This document shows, piece by piece, positions 1 through 9,627 of a stretch of DNA of 64,000 nucleotides; the first letter of the stretch is position 1; each line of letters opens with the position of its first letter. The DNA is taken from the NCBI RefSeq assembly GCF_001306915.1, contig NZ_LJTC01000008.1, positions 62,001-126,000 of the forward strand, written 5' to 3'. Made by a program: the position numbers and the translations under genes. A model generated the notes under the pieces. It saw only the letters and a program-made list of their open reading frames with translations, did no database searches and was not told where the DNA came from. The DNA is from Pseudoalteromonas lipolytica. GTDB lineage: Bacteria; Pseudomonadota; Gammaproteobacteria; Enterobacterales; Alteromonadaceae.

Positions 1-1615
1 AGGGCACCCACGCGGTATTTGCACCACTTTTCGGGTGACCACTTTTTTGTTCCATCATTAACGCCATTTTATCTGGCATTGGCCACATACCCTTACCAAT
101 CTGTGCTTTACCACTAAGGCCAGTTGCAAGACCAATATCTACGTTGCGATCTTCGTATGCGCTGATCCAAGGTTCAAGCTTAATAGCGCCTTTTGGCAGT
201 ACTACACCTGCTTGCATTGAAGTATGAATTTCGTCACCAGTGCGGTCTAAGAAGCCGGTATTGATGAATACAACACGCTTTTTAGCTTCGAAAATACAGG
301 CTTTTAAGTTAGCTGAAGTACGACGCTCTTCATCCATAATACCCATTTTAATGGTGTTTGTAGGCAAGCCTAACAGCTGCTCAACGCGGGTAAACAGGGT
401 ATTAGTGAAGGCAACTTCTTCTGGACCATGCATTTTTGGCTTAACAATATTAATACTATTAGCCGTTGAATTTTTAAGGCTACCTGTACCTTTTAAGTCA
501 TGAAGTGCAGCGGTGCTAGTGATAATGGCATCCATAATGCCTTCAAACACGTCATTGCCTTCACTATCTTGGATAGCTGGATTAGTCATTAAGTGGCCAA
601 CATTACGCACAAACATCATGCTGCGGCCTTTTAGCGTGATTGTTTCGCCATTGACACCTTGATATTGGCGATCTTCTGCTAAACGGCGTTCAATGGTTTT
701 ACCTTCTTTGTTAAATGCTTCTACTAGGTTTCCTTGCATTAAACCAAGCCAGTTTTGATAGACGTTTACTTTGTCTTCGGCATCAACGGCAGCAACGGAA
801 TCTTCACAGTCCATAATCGTTGTAAGGGCTGCTTCTAGTAGTACATCTTTAAGGCCTGCTTTATCTGCTTGGCCTATTGGGTGATGATGGTCTATTTGTA
901 GCTCAATATGTAAGCCATTATTTTTCAATAAGATAGCGCTTGGATTTTGCGCTTCACCTTGGTAACCAATAAGTTGTTCAGGGTTTGCTAGGCGAACCTG
1001 ACTACTATCACGTAATGTGATTAAAAGCTCATTATTAACCACTGCATAGCTGGTGCTTTCGATGTGTGAGCCGTTTGCTAAAGGCAGTGCTTTATCAAGG
1101 AACTGGCGGGCATAAGCCATGACTTTAAAGCCACGCACAGGGTTGTATGTAGAGCCTTTCTCAGCGCCGTCGTCTTCACTTAATACATCTGTGCCGTATA
1201 GCGCATCATACAGTGAGCCCCAGCGCGCATTTGCGGCGTTTAAGGCAAAGCGTGCATTACTCACTGGCACAACAAGCTGTGGCCCAGCTGTGTTTGCGAT
1301 TTCAGGCTCTACTTGCTCTGTTTCTATGCTGAAACTAGCTGGCTCAGGAACAAGGTAGCCAATGTCTTCAAGGAATGCTTGATAGTTCGCAGCATCCCAT
1401 ACCGGCTGCTGCTTATGGTAGTCATCAATCTTAGCTTGTAGTTGTTCGCGTTTTTCTAAAAGCGCACGATTGATTGGCGTTAGTTCATTGACGATATCAG
1501 CAAAACCTTGCCAAAAAGTGTCTGTGCTAATGCCTGTTCCTGGTAAAAGTTGCTGTTCAACAAACTGTGCAAGTTGTTGATCAACGCTTAAACCGTTAAG
1601 TGAGAGAGTGGTCAT
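1..1615 (-). CDS. glcB: Malate synthase G, C-terminus cut by window edge
   Basis: Condenses glyoxylate with acetyl-CoA to malate in the cytoplasm, the second step of the glyoxylate shunt. The reverse strand is open from the ATG at 1615 to base 1, about 538 residues of an enzyme usually near 720. The N-terminus MTTLSLNGL, the stretch [18 protein letters not shown] and the segment [16 protein letters not shown] match the G form rather than the shorter A form; this is family recognition from reading. The ATG follows AAAGGACATT on the reverse strand, an acceptable ribosome site. It is divergent from aceA across 230 bases, so the two shunt genes probably share a control region. Bases 1616-1845 are AT-rich and no operator was recognised there. 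Confidence 0.93.
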   Translation of the reverse strand, partial: MTTLSLNGLSVDQQLAQFVEQQLLPGTGISTDTFWQGFADIVNELTPINRALLEKREQLQAKIDDYHKQQPVWDAANYQAFLEDIGYLVPEPASFSIETEQVEPEIANTAGPQLVVPVSNARFALNAANARWGSLYDALYGTDVLSEDDGAEKGSTYNPVRGFKVMAYARQFLDKALPLANGSHIESTSYAVVNNELLITLRDSSQVRLANPEQLIGYQGEAQNPSAILLKNNGLHIELQIDHHHPIGQADKAGLKDVLLEAALTTIMDCEDSVAAVDAEDKVNVYQNWLGLMQGNLVEAFNKEGKTIERRLAEDRQYQGVNGETITLKGRSMMFVRNVGHLMTNPAIQDSEGNDVFEGIMDAIITSTAALHDLKGTGSLKNSTANSINIVKPKMHGPEEVAFTNTLFTRVEQLLGLPTNTIKMGIMDEERRTSANLKACIFEAKKRVVFINTGFLDRTGDEIHTSMQAGVVLPKGAIKLEPWISAYEDRNVDIGLATGLSGKAQIGKGMWPMPDKMALMMEQKSGHPKSGANTAWVP

Positions 1616-1845
1616 AATAATGTCCTTTAAACGAGCTTAAATTGATCATTCATGGTTCAACCATATCGTAAAAAAGGCTAATAAGCAGGCTATTTGCCAT
1701 TCACTAAAAATATAGTGGTAATAACAACTATAAATTTACTAAATCAAAGAAATCCGCCTAATGTTGAATTAAGCGCTACGAAGCAAACGCCAAGTAGCCA
1801 CTCTCACTAACAAAAAATAGATAACCCGTTCGAAGGACTTTTATT

Positions 1846-3447
1846 ATGACAACATATCAACGCGAAACCGATAACCTAGCTACTTTATGTCAAACACAAG
1901 GCAAAACGTGGCAGTCAATCAACCCTGAATACGCAAGCCGTATGCGCTTACAAAACCGTTTTCGTACGGGTCTAGACATTGCTCAATACACTGCAGACAT
2001 TATGCGTGCAGACATGGCAGCCTACGATGCTGACCACAGCCAATACACACAATCATTAGGTTGTTGGCATGGTTTCACGGCACAGCAAATGATGATGGCA
2101 ATTAAACGTCATAACAAAACAACTAAACGCAGCTATGTATACCTAAGCGGCTGGATGGTTGCGGCACTTCGCTCTGAGTTTGGTCCATTACCTGACCAAA
2201 GTATGCATGAAAAAACGTCTGTTCCAGCGCTAATCGAAGAAATCTACACTTTCTTAAAGCAAGCTGATGCACGTGAACTTGACCACCTTTACAAAGACCT
2301 AGACGAAGCGAAAGCAAACGGCGGTGACGTTCAAGCTGTGCTAGATAAAATTGATAATTTCGAAAGCCATGTTGTGCCAATTATTGCTGATATCGATGCG
2401 GGTTTCGGTAACGAAGAAGCAACTTACCTACTTGCTAAAAAGATGATTGAAGCGGGTGCATGTGCTATCCAAATCGAGAACCAAGTATCTGACGCAAAAC
2501 AATGTGGTCACCAAGCTGGTAAAGTAACTGTACCGCATGAAGATTTCTTAGCAAAAATTAACGCAGTTCGTTACGCATTCTTAGAGCTTGGCATTGATAA
2601 CGGTATTATTGTTGCTCGCACAGACTCATTAGGTGCAAGTCTTACTCAAAAAGTGCCTGTATCTAAAACACCTGGCGACCTTGCTAGCCAATACACGTCG
2701 TTCCTTGAAACAACACCTGTAAACAGTGTGGATGACTTAAATGAAGGCGACACAGCAATGAAGCTGAATGGTCAGCTTTGCAAACCAACACGTTTAGATA
2801 ATGGTTTATACCAGTTCCGTGAAGGTACAGAGAAAGACCGCGTAGTTCTTGATTGTGTAACTAGCTTACAATCAGGCGCAGACTTACTGTGGATTGAAAC
2901 AGAAAAGCCAAACGTTAAACAAATCGCTGAGCTTGTTAACCGCGTTAAAGAGCAAGTACCCAATGCTAAGCTGGTATACAACAACTCACCATCGTTCAAC
3001 TGGACACTTAAATTCCGTGAGCAAGTTTATGCTGAATGGCAAGAACAAGGTAAAGACCTATCTGCTTACCCAAGCATTGATGACAATAAGGCATTAATGG
3101 CGCCAGAAATGGATGACACAGAGCTTGCTGCGGCAGCAGACGTACTTGTACAAAACTTCCAAAAAGATGGTGCACGTGAAGCGGGTATCTTCCATCACCT
3201 AATCACGCTACCAACTTACCATACTGCGGCGCTAAGCACTGATATTCTATCAGAAGGCTATTTCGGCGACCTAGGCATGCTAGCGTATGTTCGCGACGTA
3301 CAACGTCAAGAAATCCGCCGTGAGCAAGCATCAGTGAAACACCAAGACCTAGCAGGTTCAAACATTGGTGATACTCATAAAGAGTACTTCTCTGGTGAAA
3401 ATGCGCTTAAAGCCGGTGGTGAAGCAAATACCATGAACCAGTTCTAA
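1846..3447 (+). CDS. aceA: Isocitrate lyase, large form
   Basis: Splits isocitrate into glyoxylate and succinate, the entry step of the glyoxylate shunt. The product is 533 residues, close to the roughly 530-residue lyases of Pseudomonas and other marine gammaproteobacteria and longer than the 434-residue E. coli enzyme. The active-site loop reads K218-Q-C220-G-H222, so the catalytic cysteine is present; the second position is Q where many family members have K or R. ADIDAGFGN near residue 181 is the conserved metal/substrate loop. The ATG follows GAAGGACTTTTATT, a clear ribosome site. A terminator follows at 3494. Malate synthase G is divergent upstream, which supports the assignment. Confidence 0.96.
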   Translation: MTTYQRETDNLATLCQTQGKTWQSINPEYASRMRLQNRFRTGLDIAQYTADIMRADMAAYDADHSQYTQSLGCWHGFTAQQMMMAIKRHNKTTKRSYVYLSGWMVAALRSEFGPLPDQSMHEKTSVPALIEEIYTFLKQADARELDHLYKDLDEAKANGGDVQAVLDKIDNFESHVVPIIADIDAGFGNEEATYLLAKKMIEAGACAIQIENQVSDAKQCGHQAGKVTVPHEDFLAKINAVRYAFLELGIDNGIIVARTDSLGASLTQKVPVSKTPGDLASQYTSFLETTPVNSVDDLNEGDTAMKLNGQLCKPTRLDNGLYQFREGTEKDRVVLDCVTSLQSGADLLWIETEKPNVKQIAELVNRVKEQVPNAKLVYNNSPSFNWTLKFREQVYAEWQEQGKDLSAYPSIDDNKALMAPEMDDTELAAAADVLVQNFQKDGAREAGIFHHLITLPTYHTAALSTDILSEGYFGDLGMLAYVRDVQRQEIRREQASVKHQDLAGSNIGDTHKEYFSGENALKAGGEANTMNQF

Positions 3448-3493
3448 CCAAGTTGTAATGTAGTTTCTTTTATAGCTATTCAATAATGTTGTT

Positions 3494-3515
3494 AGGGGCC
3501 TTCGGGCCCTTTTTC
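3494..3515 (+). terminator. Terminator after aceA
   Basis: A short GC-rich hairpin (GGGCC, loop TTC, then GGCCC) is followed by TTTTT, 47 bases past the aceA stop. It has the form of a rho-independent terminator. Confidence 0.8.
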
Positions 3516-3521
3516 GCTTTT

Positions 3522-3600
3522 TAGCTATCAGCTTTCAGCCGTCAGCCATCAGACTCGCATCTCTCACCTCGCATCTCGCACCTCGTATCTCGGATCACTC
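3522..3600. repeat. Low-complexity intergenic repeat block
   Basis: Contains CTTTCAGCCGTCAGCCATCAG followed by several near-copies of TCGCACCTCGTATCTC. The same words recur at 4063-4092, 7021-7100 and 7630-7664 and form part of the mosaic filler of the intergenic gaps. No coding potential seen. Confidence 0.6.
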
Positions 3601-3615
3601 TTTAACCAAGTCTTG

Positions 3616-3980
3616 GATCAGCCATTTACTAGCTTTATAAAAATACAGATCACGCATTTACCAGCCTAAGAATTTTAGATCAGGATTTAACTACCTCCGC
3701 CGTATAAGCCTTAATTTAGGGCCTATTGCCTAATTACAGCCTCTAGAATGGTTAAAATTGGCTCATATAAACGGCAATTTAATGTTGTTTTGTAGAATCT
3801 AGCGATTTACAAACCGATTTTTTATTAACTCACTCAAGCCATAAACCGATTTTTTACCAACTCAACACCCTTACAAACCAAAATTTTACTAACTGAAGCT
3901 AGGTTTCTAGCGGCACAAACCGATTTTTTACTAACTCAAGTTACTGATTTTGGCTATAAACCGATTTTTTACTAACTGCT
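3616..3980 (+). repeat. Array of spaced degenerate repeats
   Basis: Five copies of a roughly 20-base unit, consensus AAACCGATTTTTTACTAACT, start at 3811, 3843, 3875, 3917 and 3958, spaced 32, 32, 42 and 41 bases. The third copy is the most diverged. Upstream, three copies of a related unit (GATCA, then a spacer, then ATTTACTAGC or close variants) start at 3616, 3648 and 3678, spaced 32 and 30. The spacing is near three or four helical turns. The block lies in the 749-base gap between aceA and the S9 peptidase gene and contains no gene I can support. Function unknown. Confidence 0.7.
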
Positions 3981-4062
3981 TTTGGATTAATGTCCGATAT
4001 TTGAGAAATGTATGTAAGGAGTTACTCATATTTTGACTGTAAAGGGGGTTTACAGAAAAGAG

Positions 4063-4196
4063 AGCTGTCAGCTTTCAGCCGTCAGCTATCAGATTGAAAT
4101 TCAAAAGTTAGAAAATAGCAGCGGGTTTATCCCGCGTTATGGTTTATATATGGCGCGGCATAAAGCCGCACCTAAACTATTGCTCGCAACCCGCAA
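4063..4196. repeat. Mosaic intergenic repeat block
   Basis: Holds TCAGCTTTCAGCCGTCAGC and, at 4116-4136, the palindromic word TAGCAGCGGGTTTATCCCGC. The latter is the reverse complement of the module seen at 43163, 48653, 57732 and 59033. A further hairpin, GCGGC...GCCGC, follows near 4155-4172. A 64-codon ORF through this block is treated as chance. Confidence 0.6.
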
Positions 4197-6218
4197 CTAC
4201 TTACTATGTTTATCAAACCACCATTGAATATAGGCGACTTTGGTCATCAGGTTTGATGGGCGCGCGGTAATACCATGTGAGGCATTAGGAATACGCACCA
4301 TCGCTGTATCAACGCCTTGAAGCTTTAACGCTTGGTAAAATTGCTCGGTTTCAGAAATCGGCGTGCGATAGTCTGATTCACCAGTTAACAGCATAGTGGG
4401 TGTTTTTACATTGCCCACATAGCTAATTGGAGAGCGCTTCATATAATGCTCAATGTTGTCCCATGGTTTACCTGGGAACCAATAGTCAGCAAAGAAAGGG
4501 TAGAAGTCAGCAGTTAGTACAAAGCTGATCCAATTGATTACAGGTTTAGCAACAACAGCGGCTGCAAAGCGGTCTGTATGACCTACAATCCATGCAGTTA
4601 AAACACCGCCACCTGAACCGCCGGTGACAAACAACTTACTCTCATCAATAAAGCCCTTATTGATGACAGCATCAACACCTGTCATCAAGTCATCAAAGTC
4701 ATTACTTGGGTAGTTATGATGAATTGTTTGCGCAAACTCTTTACCGTATGAGTCACTGCCGCGTGGGTTCATATACAGTACAACATTACCTTTGGCTGCG
4801 TATAATTGTACTTCAGGGCTAAAGTGAGGGCCGTAGTTTGCAACAGGACCGCCGTGGATCTCTAAAACAAGTGGATACTTTTTCTTTTTATCAAAGCCTG
4901 GCGGGTAAGCAATCCAACCTTGAATAGCCAAACCGTCGTGGCTTGATTTAACCCAAATTTCTTCAACCTTAGCCAGCTCTTTGTCGCCCAGCGCATCTTC
5001 GTTTAATTGTGTTAAACGCGCCGTTTTACCACGCTTAATTAATGCTACATCTGCTGGACGTTGGGTATCTGCAAGTGTGAATGCAACTTCACCATCTTCG
5101 CTCACATCAAAGTCACCACCTGAATATGGGCGACCAAAGGCGACACTACCAATCTCTGAGGTAATCACCTTATGTTTACCACTACGCGGCTGGTAAGCTA
5201 GATGAGTTTTACCTTCACTATCGTAGCTAAAATAAAGACCTCTGCCGCTATCATCCCATTTAATGCTTTCGACACTACGGTCTAAATCAGCAGTGAGTAC
5301 TGAGGTTTTACCTGATTTTAAATCAAGTAAATAAATGTCGTTATTTTCATAGTTAGTTTTTTTGTCGTCGTAGCCTGTGTATGCAAGGTAACGACCATTT
5401 GGCGAGACTTTAGGGCGTGAATCTGGGCCTTTACGGTCTGTTATTTGGGTAATTGAACGATCCGCTAAGCTAAGTTTATAGATTTCAGATTCAGTTGGGT
5501 GTAATTCATTGTCTTCATAGCGATTAGCCGAAAAATAAAACGCATCGCCTTGTTCGTTAAAGCTAATAGCACCACCATGATCAAAATCACCAGAACTCAA
5601 TTGACGTGCATTGCCGCCCGTTGCACTGATGATAAAAAAGTGACGATAACCTTTTTCAGAGTAGCCACCGCCATCGGCACGGTAATAGGTATCGTCAATA
5701 TATTTAGCTGGCTCTGCCCACTTAGCGCCTTCAGGCTTGCCCGGTAAAGACACTGGGCTTGCTGATTTTGCTGGCACAAACTGACTAAACACCAATTGTT
5801 TGCCATCTGGCGTCCAAGTTAATCCGCCAGGGCTTTGCGTTAGGTTACTAATTTTTGCTACGTTACCGGTTTTTAACCATTTTACATAGATTTGGCTGCT
5901 ACCATCTCGGGTAGAAATAAACGCTAAACGAGTTTCATCTGGTGACAATACCGGAGAGTAATCCATATGCACGCCAGATGTTAGCGGTAGCATGGTTTTA
6001 CCATCTGGGTTTACTGACCAAATATTACTGACTTTACGGTCGCTTTTGATATCCATGCGATTACGCACAAAGTAAATTGTATCACCATTTTTTGTCATTT
6101 CTATTTGGTTGGCGTATTCAAGATCAAAAACATTTTCAAGTTGAAAGGTATTGCTAGCTCCTGCATGGCTGTAAAAGCTGGCTGCTGCAAGCAGTGCTAA
6201 AGACGTTTTAAACTTCAT
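4197..6218 (-). CDS. Secreted S9-family prolyl oligopeptidase-like peptidase
   Basis: A serine peptidase of the prolyl oligopeptidase superfamily, 673 residues, with a signal peptide ending about ASFYSHAGA. The first ~400 residues form a WD/PD40-like propeller (repeats of the type SPDETRLAF, TPDGKQLVF, SPNGRYLAY). The C-terminal alpha/beta-hydrolase domain carries HGGP for the oxyanion hole, the nucleophile in GGSGGG near residue 534, the acid in GESDYRTP and the base in NASHGI near residue 650. This layout suggests the S9C group (acylaminoacyl or dipeptidyl peptidases). Substrate cannot be read from sequence; it probably cleaves short peptides in the periplasm or outside. The ATG at 6218 is preceded by AAGGAAATAAA, a good ribosome site. 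Confidence 0.9.
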   Translation of the reverse strand: MKFKTSLALLAAASFYSHAGASNTFQLENVFDLEYANQIEMTKNGDTIYFVRNRMDIKSDRKVSNIWSVNPDGKTMLPLTSGVHMDYSPVLSPDETRLAFISTRDGSSQIYVKWLKTGNVAKISNLTQSPGGLTWTPDGKQLVFSQFVPAKSASPVSLPGKPEGAKWAEPAKYIDDTYYRADGGGYSEKGYRHFFIISATGGNARQLSSGDFDHGGAISFNEQGDAFYFSANRYEDNELHPTESEIYKLSLADRSITQITDRKGPDSRPKVSPNGRYLAYTGYDDKKTNYENNDIYLLDLKSGKTSVLTADLDRSVESIKWDDSGRGLYFSYDSEGKTHLAYQPRSGKHKVITSEIGSVAFGRPYSGGDFDVSEDGEVAFTLADTQRPADVALIKRGKTARLTQLNEDALGDKELAKVEEIWVKSSHDGLAIQGWIAYPPGFDKKKKYPLVLEIHGGPVANYGPHFSPEVQLYAAKGNVVLYMNPRGSDSYGKEFAQTIHHNYPSNDFDDLMTGVDAVINKGFIDESKLFVTGGSGGGVLTAWIVGHTDRFAAAVVAKPVINWISFVLTADFYPFFADYWFPGKPWDNIEHYMKRSPISYVGNVKTPTMLLTGESDYRTPISETEQFYQALKLQGVDTAMVRIPNASHGITARPSNLMTKVAYIQWWFDKHSK

Positions 6219-6380
6219 TTTATTTCCTTGTTAGTGAGCAGAAATTAGGGCGTGTTAACCTGTTATAAAGTAACAACCATCAGAAATATAGTCCATTGCG
6301 ATGAATGGAGAAATCAATAGACAGATGGTCATTTCCCTTTTATGTTGAGTACAGAAACTTTTAAACGTAAGGAGCACACA

Positions 6381-6758
6381 ATGATAGGTTACACCATGTT
6401 AGGCACTAACAACCTAGCTAAAGCAGTAAAGTATTACGATGAATTGTTCGCCACTTTAAACGCCGAGCGCTTTTTAGAAACTGACCGCTTTGTCGCATGG
6501 AGCACTGGTCAAGATAAGCCCGGTTTTGCTATTACCAAACCTTATAACGATGAAAAAGCCACAGTAGGTAACGGCACTATGATTGCTCTGGCAGTCGAAA
6601 CCCCCGCCCAAGTAGATGCCTTTTATAAAAAAGCCATAGAACTAGGTGGCACAGACGAAGGCGCCCCCGGTCCACGTGAAATGCCCGGCTTTTATGCGGG
6701 ATACTTTAGAGACTTAGACGGTAATAAACTTAATGTGTTCTGTTTTACGCATGGGTGA
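6381..6758 (+). CDS. VOC (glyoxalase/bleomycin-resistance) family protein
   Basis: A 125-residue single-unit vicinal oxygen chelate protein. It opens MIGYTMLGTNNLAKAVKYY and ends with DLDGNKLNVFCF, the usual first and last strands of the fold. The reading frame is open further upstream (from 6342), but TAAGGAGCACACA directly before the ATG at 6381 and the family's usual N-terminus decide this start. Substrate and metal use are not predictable. It is a lone gene followed by repeat-filled DNA. Confidence 0.88.
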   Translation: MIGYTMLGTNNLAKAVKYYDELFATLNAERFLETDRFVAWSTGQDKPGFAITKPYNDEKATVGNGTMIALAVETPAQVDAFYKKAIELGGTDEGAPGPREMPGFYAGYFRDLDGNKLNVFCFTHG

Positions 6759-7279
6759 GGGGAGTGAGCGAGGGAAAGTGAGCTGTAAGCCTATCAAATT
6801 GAAAGTTAACAGGCGCTAGGCTCTAGGAAACAGGGCCTAGCTTATGTATCTTTATGCCGCGTAACTCTTAACTCTTCTTTGCGCTATGCTCACATGGCAC
6901 GCCAGTAACATCGCATACCTACCGGCTCTTCGCGCGAAATAAATTTCACGCCTACAAGAAAATTGTAGGGTAATCTTAAGCTGTGATTAGGAAGTTGTTG
7001 TTCGGCGCTAAAGCACCTCCTACCTCACATCTCGGTCCTCGCATTTCGCACCTCGAATCTCATACTTCGCATCTCGAATCTCGTACTTCGCACCTTAAAA
7101 ACACGCATCACAATACGGTTGTATTTTTTTTCGGGAAAGTTGTCTTTTTCACTATTTATTGGTGGAAAAATTAACTATGCTTTTGCGTGAATAATCCATT
7201 TTATTGATTTATATGAGGTTATATTGTTGGTTCGATAATTGCTCCAGACTTTTTACCAACACTTTTAAAGGAAATAAAA
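6759..7279. repeat. Gene-free 520 bases with mosaic repeats
   Basis: Holds several family modules. At 6932-6955 is the reverse-complement form of the GCGTGAAAC...GTTTCGCGC hairpin, followed by a CCTACAA/TTGTAGG hairpin (6951-6969). At 7001-7023 is TTCGGCGCTAAAGCACCT followed by CCTAC, the intact counterpart of the sequence interrupted by the insertion sequence at 52.7 kb. At 7021-7100 is a run of CTCGCATTTCGCAC-like words. A 63-codon ORF at 6983 translates these words and is not believed. Confidence 0.65.
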
Positions 7280-7540
7280 ATGAAAAATACACTAACGCTT
7301 ACCCTTCTCGCTGTACTGCTTTTGGTTCTGTATTCACAGTTCACAGAATTAGCCTATAAATTTGGTTTTGCTGAGCTCAAACTAAATGCGGTTTTGGAAA
7401 ACAGTGAACATATGAAAGTAAAGTGTGATGCATACTCACTAGGCTTTTTTGATGAAATAAAACTTCAAAATAAATTTCAAAAATGCATCAATGATTATGA
7501 AGCTGAAGGCTACGAAATCGTGAGCAGAACAGACCAATAA
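7280..7540 (+). CDS. Small membrane-anchored protein, unknown
   Basis: An 86-residue protein, not recognised. Residues 5-25 are strongly hydrophobic (LTLTLLAVLLLVLYS), a single N-terminal membrane segment or signal anchor. The rest is polar with two cysteines (KVKCDAY and FQKCIND) that could form a disulfide in the periplasm. AAAGGAAATAAAA precedes the ATG, a good ribosome site, which is the main reason to accept the gene. It is followed within 70 bases by a repeat block in the same orientation. Confidence 0.6.
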   Translation: MKNTLTLTLLAVLLLVLYSQFTELAYKFGFAELKLNAVLENSEHMKVKCDAYSLGFFDEIKLQNKFQKCINDYEAEGYEIVSRTDQ

Positions 7541-7556
7541 TCGTTTTGAGTAAGCG

Positions 7557-7664
7557 CCATGCTCGCATGGCGCGCCGCTGCATCGCACAGCTGCCAGCGC
7601 TTCGCGCGAAATAAATTTCACGCCTACAAAAACTGATGGCTGACGGCTGAAAGCTGACAGCTAG
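7557..7664 (+). repeat. Mosaic 3'-end repeat block
   Basis: Starts 17 bases after the stop of the small membrane protein gene. It contains CATGCTCGCATGGCGCGCC, the GCGCGAAAT...ATTTCACGCC hairpin at 7604-7627 and GGCTGACGGCTGAAAGCTGA at 7637-7656. The hairpin is the reverse complement of the form seen beside reverse-strand genes elsewhere in the window. Confidence 0.65.
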
Positions 7665-7737
7665 TTCCCCTACCAACTTCCGCTTATTTTCATTACACTG
7701 CGCCAATACAAAAATAATTATAAAATTGAGAATAATC

Positions 7738-8718
7738 ATGACGTCGAAACTTTTTAAACCTCTTGCTTGTGTATTTGCACTGAGCCTTGTGGGCTGTGGT
7801 GGAGGTGAGGTGTTTACTGCCCCTGCTAGTAGTGAGTTTGCCCATGGCAATGAGTTACTAAGTGCCACGGCACTAACCGAGGATGCTAGTCACGCGTTAG
7901 TGGCAACCCAATCTGAGGTGTGCGTTTGGGATAATCAGTTAAAAGCGCGTCTATACGATTGTATAACAGGGCAGGGCGCTGAACATGTTGAGCTTGTGGG
8001 TTTTAGCGCTAATAAATCTCGTTTTTTCATTTCAAATCGATTATCGGTGACTTTATACGATACTCGCACTGGGCGTAGTATTGGTACTTGGCTCACCGGG
8101 CAAGAAATCGCTAGAGACATCGCTATTTCAGCCGTAGGCGATACGTTGGTTATCGCTTATCGTAGCGGCAAGGCTGAGGTAATAAATACCCGCACAGGTG
8201 ATACTAAGCGTTTTAATATTCATCGTTTAGATATTAATAGCGTGGCGTTATCGGCTGATGGGCAGTGGGCGTTTACCGGCTCGAGCGACAAGTACGTAAA
8301 GCTTTGGTCAACGAGCGATGGCAGCACTCGCTTTGAAGAGCGTTTAGCGACCAGAGTTAATCACGTTACTTTAAATAAAACAGCAAGCTTGGGCTTTGCA
8401 ATTGACTCGGTTGATGATCGTGTATTTTTTGATTTAGCCAATAAAAAAGAGCTATCAGAAGTGGCTTCATATTCTAACTTTATTGAGTTCACTGCATCGC
8501 AATTTATTAATCAAGATAAATGGCTATTAACGGGCTCGCCAAAAATGAAGATGCGTTTATATCGCGTTGCAGATGGTGAACTAATCGCTGAATACGAAGC
8601 TAAACAACAGCGCCAGCGAACGTCGGTTCTGAGTGTGGCTTACGATGGTAAGCAACTATATTCAGAAACCAGTGACGGCCTCTTGCAAGCTTGGCCTTAT
8701 AAAGCAAATAAAAGCTAA
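7738..8718 (+). CDS. WD40-repeat-like lipoprotein
   Basis: A 326-residue protein with a lipoprotein signal: MTSKLFKPLACVFALSL then the lipobox LVGC (lipidated Cys), followed by GGG. The body reads as beta-propeller blades, for example VALSADGQWAFTGSSDKYVK and, near the end, VLSVAYDGKQLYSETSDG. It is probably anchored to a periplasmic face and acts as a protein-interaction scaffold; no enzyme motif is visible. The frame extends to a TTG at 7726, but the ATG at 7738 gives the better signal sequence. It ends just before a terminator shared with the convergent aminotransferase gene. Confidence 0.8.
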   Translation: MTSKLFKPLACVFALSLVGCGGGEVFTAPASSEFAHGNELLSATALTEDASHALVATQSEVCVWDNQLKARLYDCITGQGAEHVELVGFSANKSRFFISNRLSVTLYDTRTGRSIGTWLTGQEIARDIAISAVGDTLVIAYRSGKAEVINTRTGDTKRFNIHRLDINSVALSADGQWAFTGSSDKYVKLWSTSDGSTRFEERLATRVNHVTLNKTASLGFAIDSVDDRVFFDLANKKELSEVASYSNFIEFTASQFINQDKWLLTGSPKMKMRLYRVADGELIAEYEAKQQRQRTSVLSVAYDGKQLYSETSDGLLQAWPYKANKS

Positions 8719-8723
8719 AACAA

Positions 8724-8753
8724 AAACGCCTACTTGCAGTAGGCGTTTGTTTT
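8724..8753. terminator. Bidirectional terminator
   Basis: AAACGCCTAC, a TTGCA loop and GTAGGCGTTT form a perfect 10-bp stem. An A-rich tract lies on the left and TTTGTTTTT on the right. It separates two convergent genes and can serve both. Confidence 0.88.
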
Positions 8754-8767
8754 TGAGAGCGATTAAA

Positions 8768-9625
8768 TTAGTAATCAAACTTATGCTTGGTAAACAAGCT
8801 TTGCACTTGTTGCCAAACTGCACCAGGCTTACCATCGCCAACTAACTTGCCATTTACTTTTACAACTGGGCCAACTTCTTTAGTGGCGCTGGTGATCCAT
8901 ACTTCGTCGGCATCAAGTAACTCGTCTTTACTAATAATGCGCTCTTGCACTTTAAAGTTACTGTAACTGTGAAGAATATTGAGGATTAACCAGCGGGTGA
9001 TCCCCGGTAAAATTTGGTTATCAAGTGGTGGCGTACTGATCACACCATCTTTAACAATAAACACGTTACTTGAACTAGCTTCGGTTATTTCTTCTAAGCG
9101 GTTAAAAAGAATGGTTTCTTTGTTGCCCGCTGCTGCACCGTGCTGGTAATGTATCACGTTGCCAAGCAGTGCCGTTGATTTAATATGGCAACGTTGCCAG
9201 CGACGGTCTTGCTCAAGTGATACGGTGTAAGTTGTTGCATTGTCGATATCGCCTTTTGGCTCTGCCGGAATTTCAAAAGCAAACGCGAATACGGTCGGGG
9301 TAATATTAGTTGGGTAACCGTGGGCACGTTTAGTATCAGCGCCACGGCTCACGTGTAAATAAATCCCTAGATTATCACCTTGGTTTTTCTCGCATAAATC
9401 ATTACAGATTTTACGCCACGTATCGGCACTGTAATCGAGCTTAATTTCAAGTTCGTTTAAACCGTTATTCATACGCTCAATGTGTGCGCCAAAGCCAAGC
9501 ATTTTGCCTTGGTATGATGGGATCACTTCATAGATGCCATCGCCAAATAAGAAGCCGCGATCCATGGGTGAAATCTTTGCTTCATCAGCGCCAAGGTATT
9601 CACCGTTTAGGTATACCGTGCCCAT
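8768..9625 (-). CDS. dat: D-amino acid aminotransferase (PLP fold type IV)
   Basis: Transfers amino groups between D-amino acids and 2-oxo acids, typically D-alanine and 2-oxoglutarate giving D-glutamate and pyruvate. The 285 residues match the class IV aminotransferase length. MGTVYLNGEYL, then DRGFLFGDGIYEV, are the expected N-terminal motifs. The PLP lysine is in CHIKSTALLGNV, and EITEASSSNVF is the conserved phosphate-binding region. A branched-chain aminotransferase is the main alternative, but the short N-terminus and DRGFLFGDG favour the D-amino acid type. The start lies two bases after the stop of the preceding gene, so it is the last gene of a four-gene operon on D-glutamate/5-oxoproline. 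Confidence 0.88.
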   Translation of the reverse strand: MGTVYLNGEYLGADEAKISPMDRGFLFGDGIYEVIPSYQGKMLGFGAHIERMNNGLNELEIKLDYSADTWRKICNDLCEKNQGDNLGIYLHVSRGADTKRAHGYPTNITPTVFAFAFEIPAEPKGDIDNATTYTVSLEQDRRWQRCHIKSTALLGNVIHYQHGAAAGNKETILFNRLEEITEASSSNVFIVKDGVISTPPLDNQILPGITRWLILNILHSYSNFKVQERIISKDELLDADEVWITSATKEVGPVVKVNGKLVGDGKPGAVWQQVQSLFTKHKFDY

Positions 9626-9627
9626 TG

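Noticed and set aside
3811..3980. CRISPR array
   Set aside because: The repeats are degenerate and short, the intervals between them are only 12-22 bases and no cas gene is nearby.
4033..4227. 64-codon forward ORF
   Set aside because: Lies in mosaic repeats and overlaps the end of the S9 peptidase gene.
6983..7174. 63-codon ORF in the repeat-filled gap
   Set aside because: It is a translation of repeated CTCGCATCTCG-like words (SHLESHTSHLES); repeat artefact.
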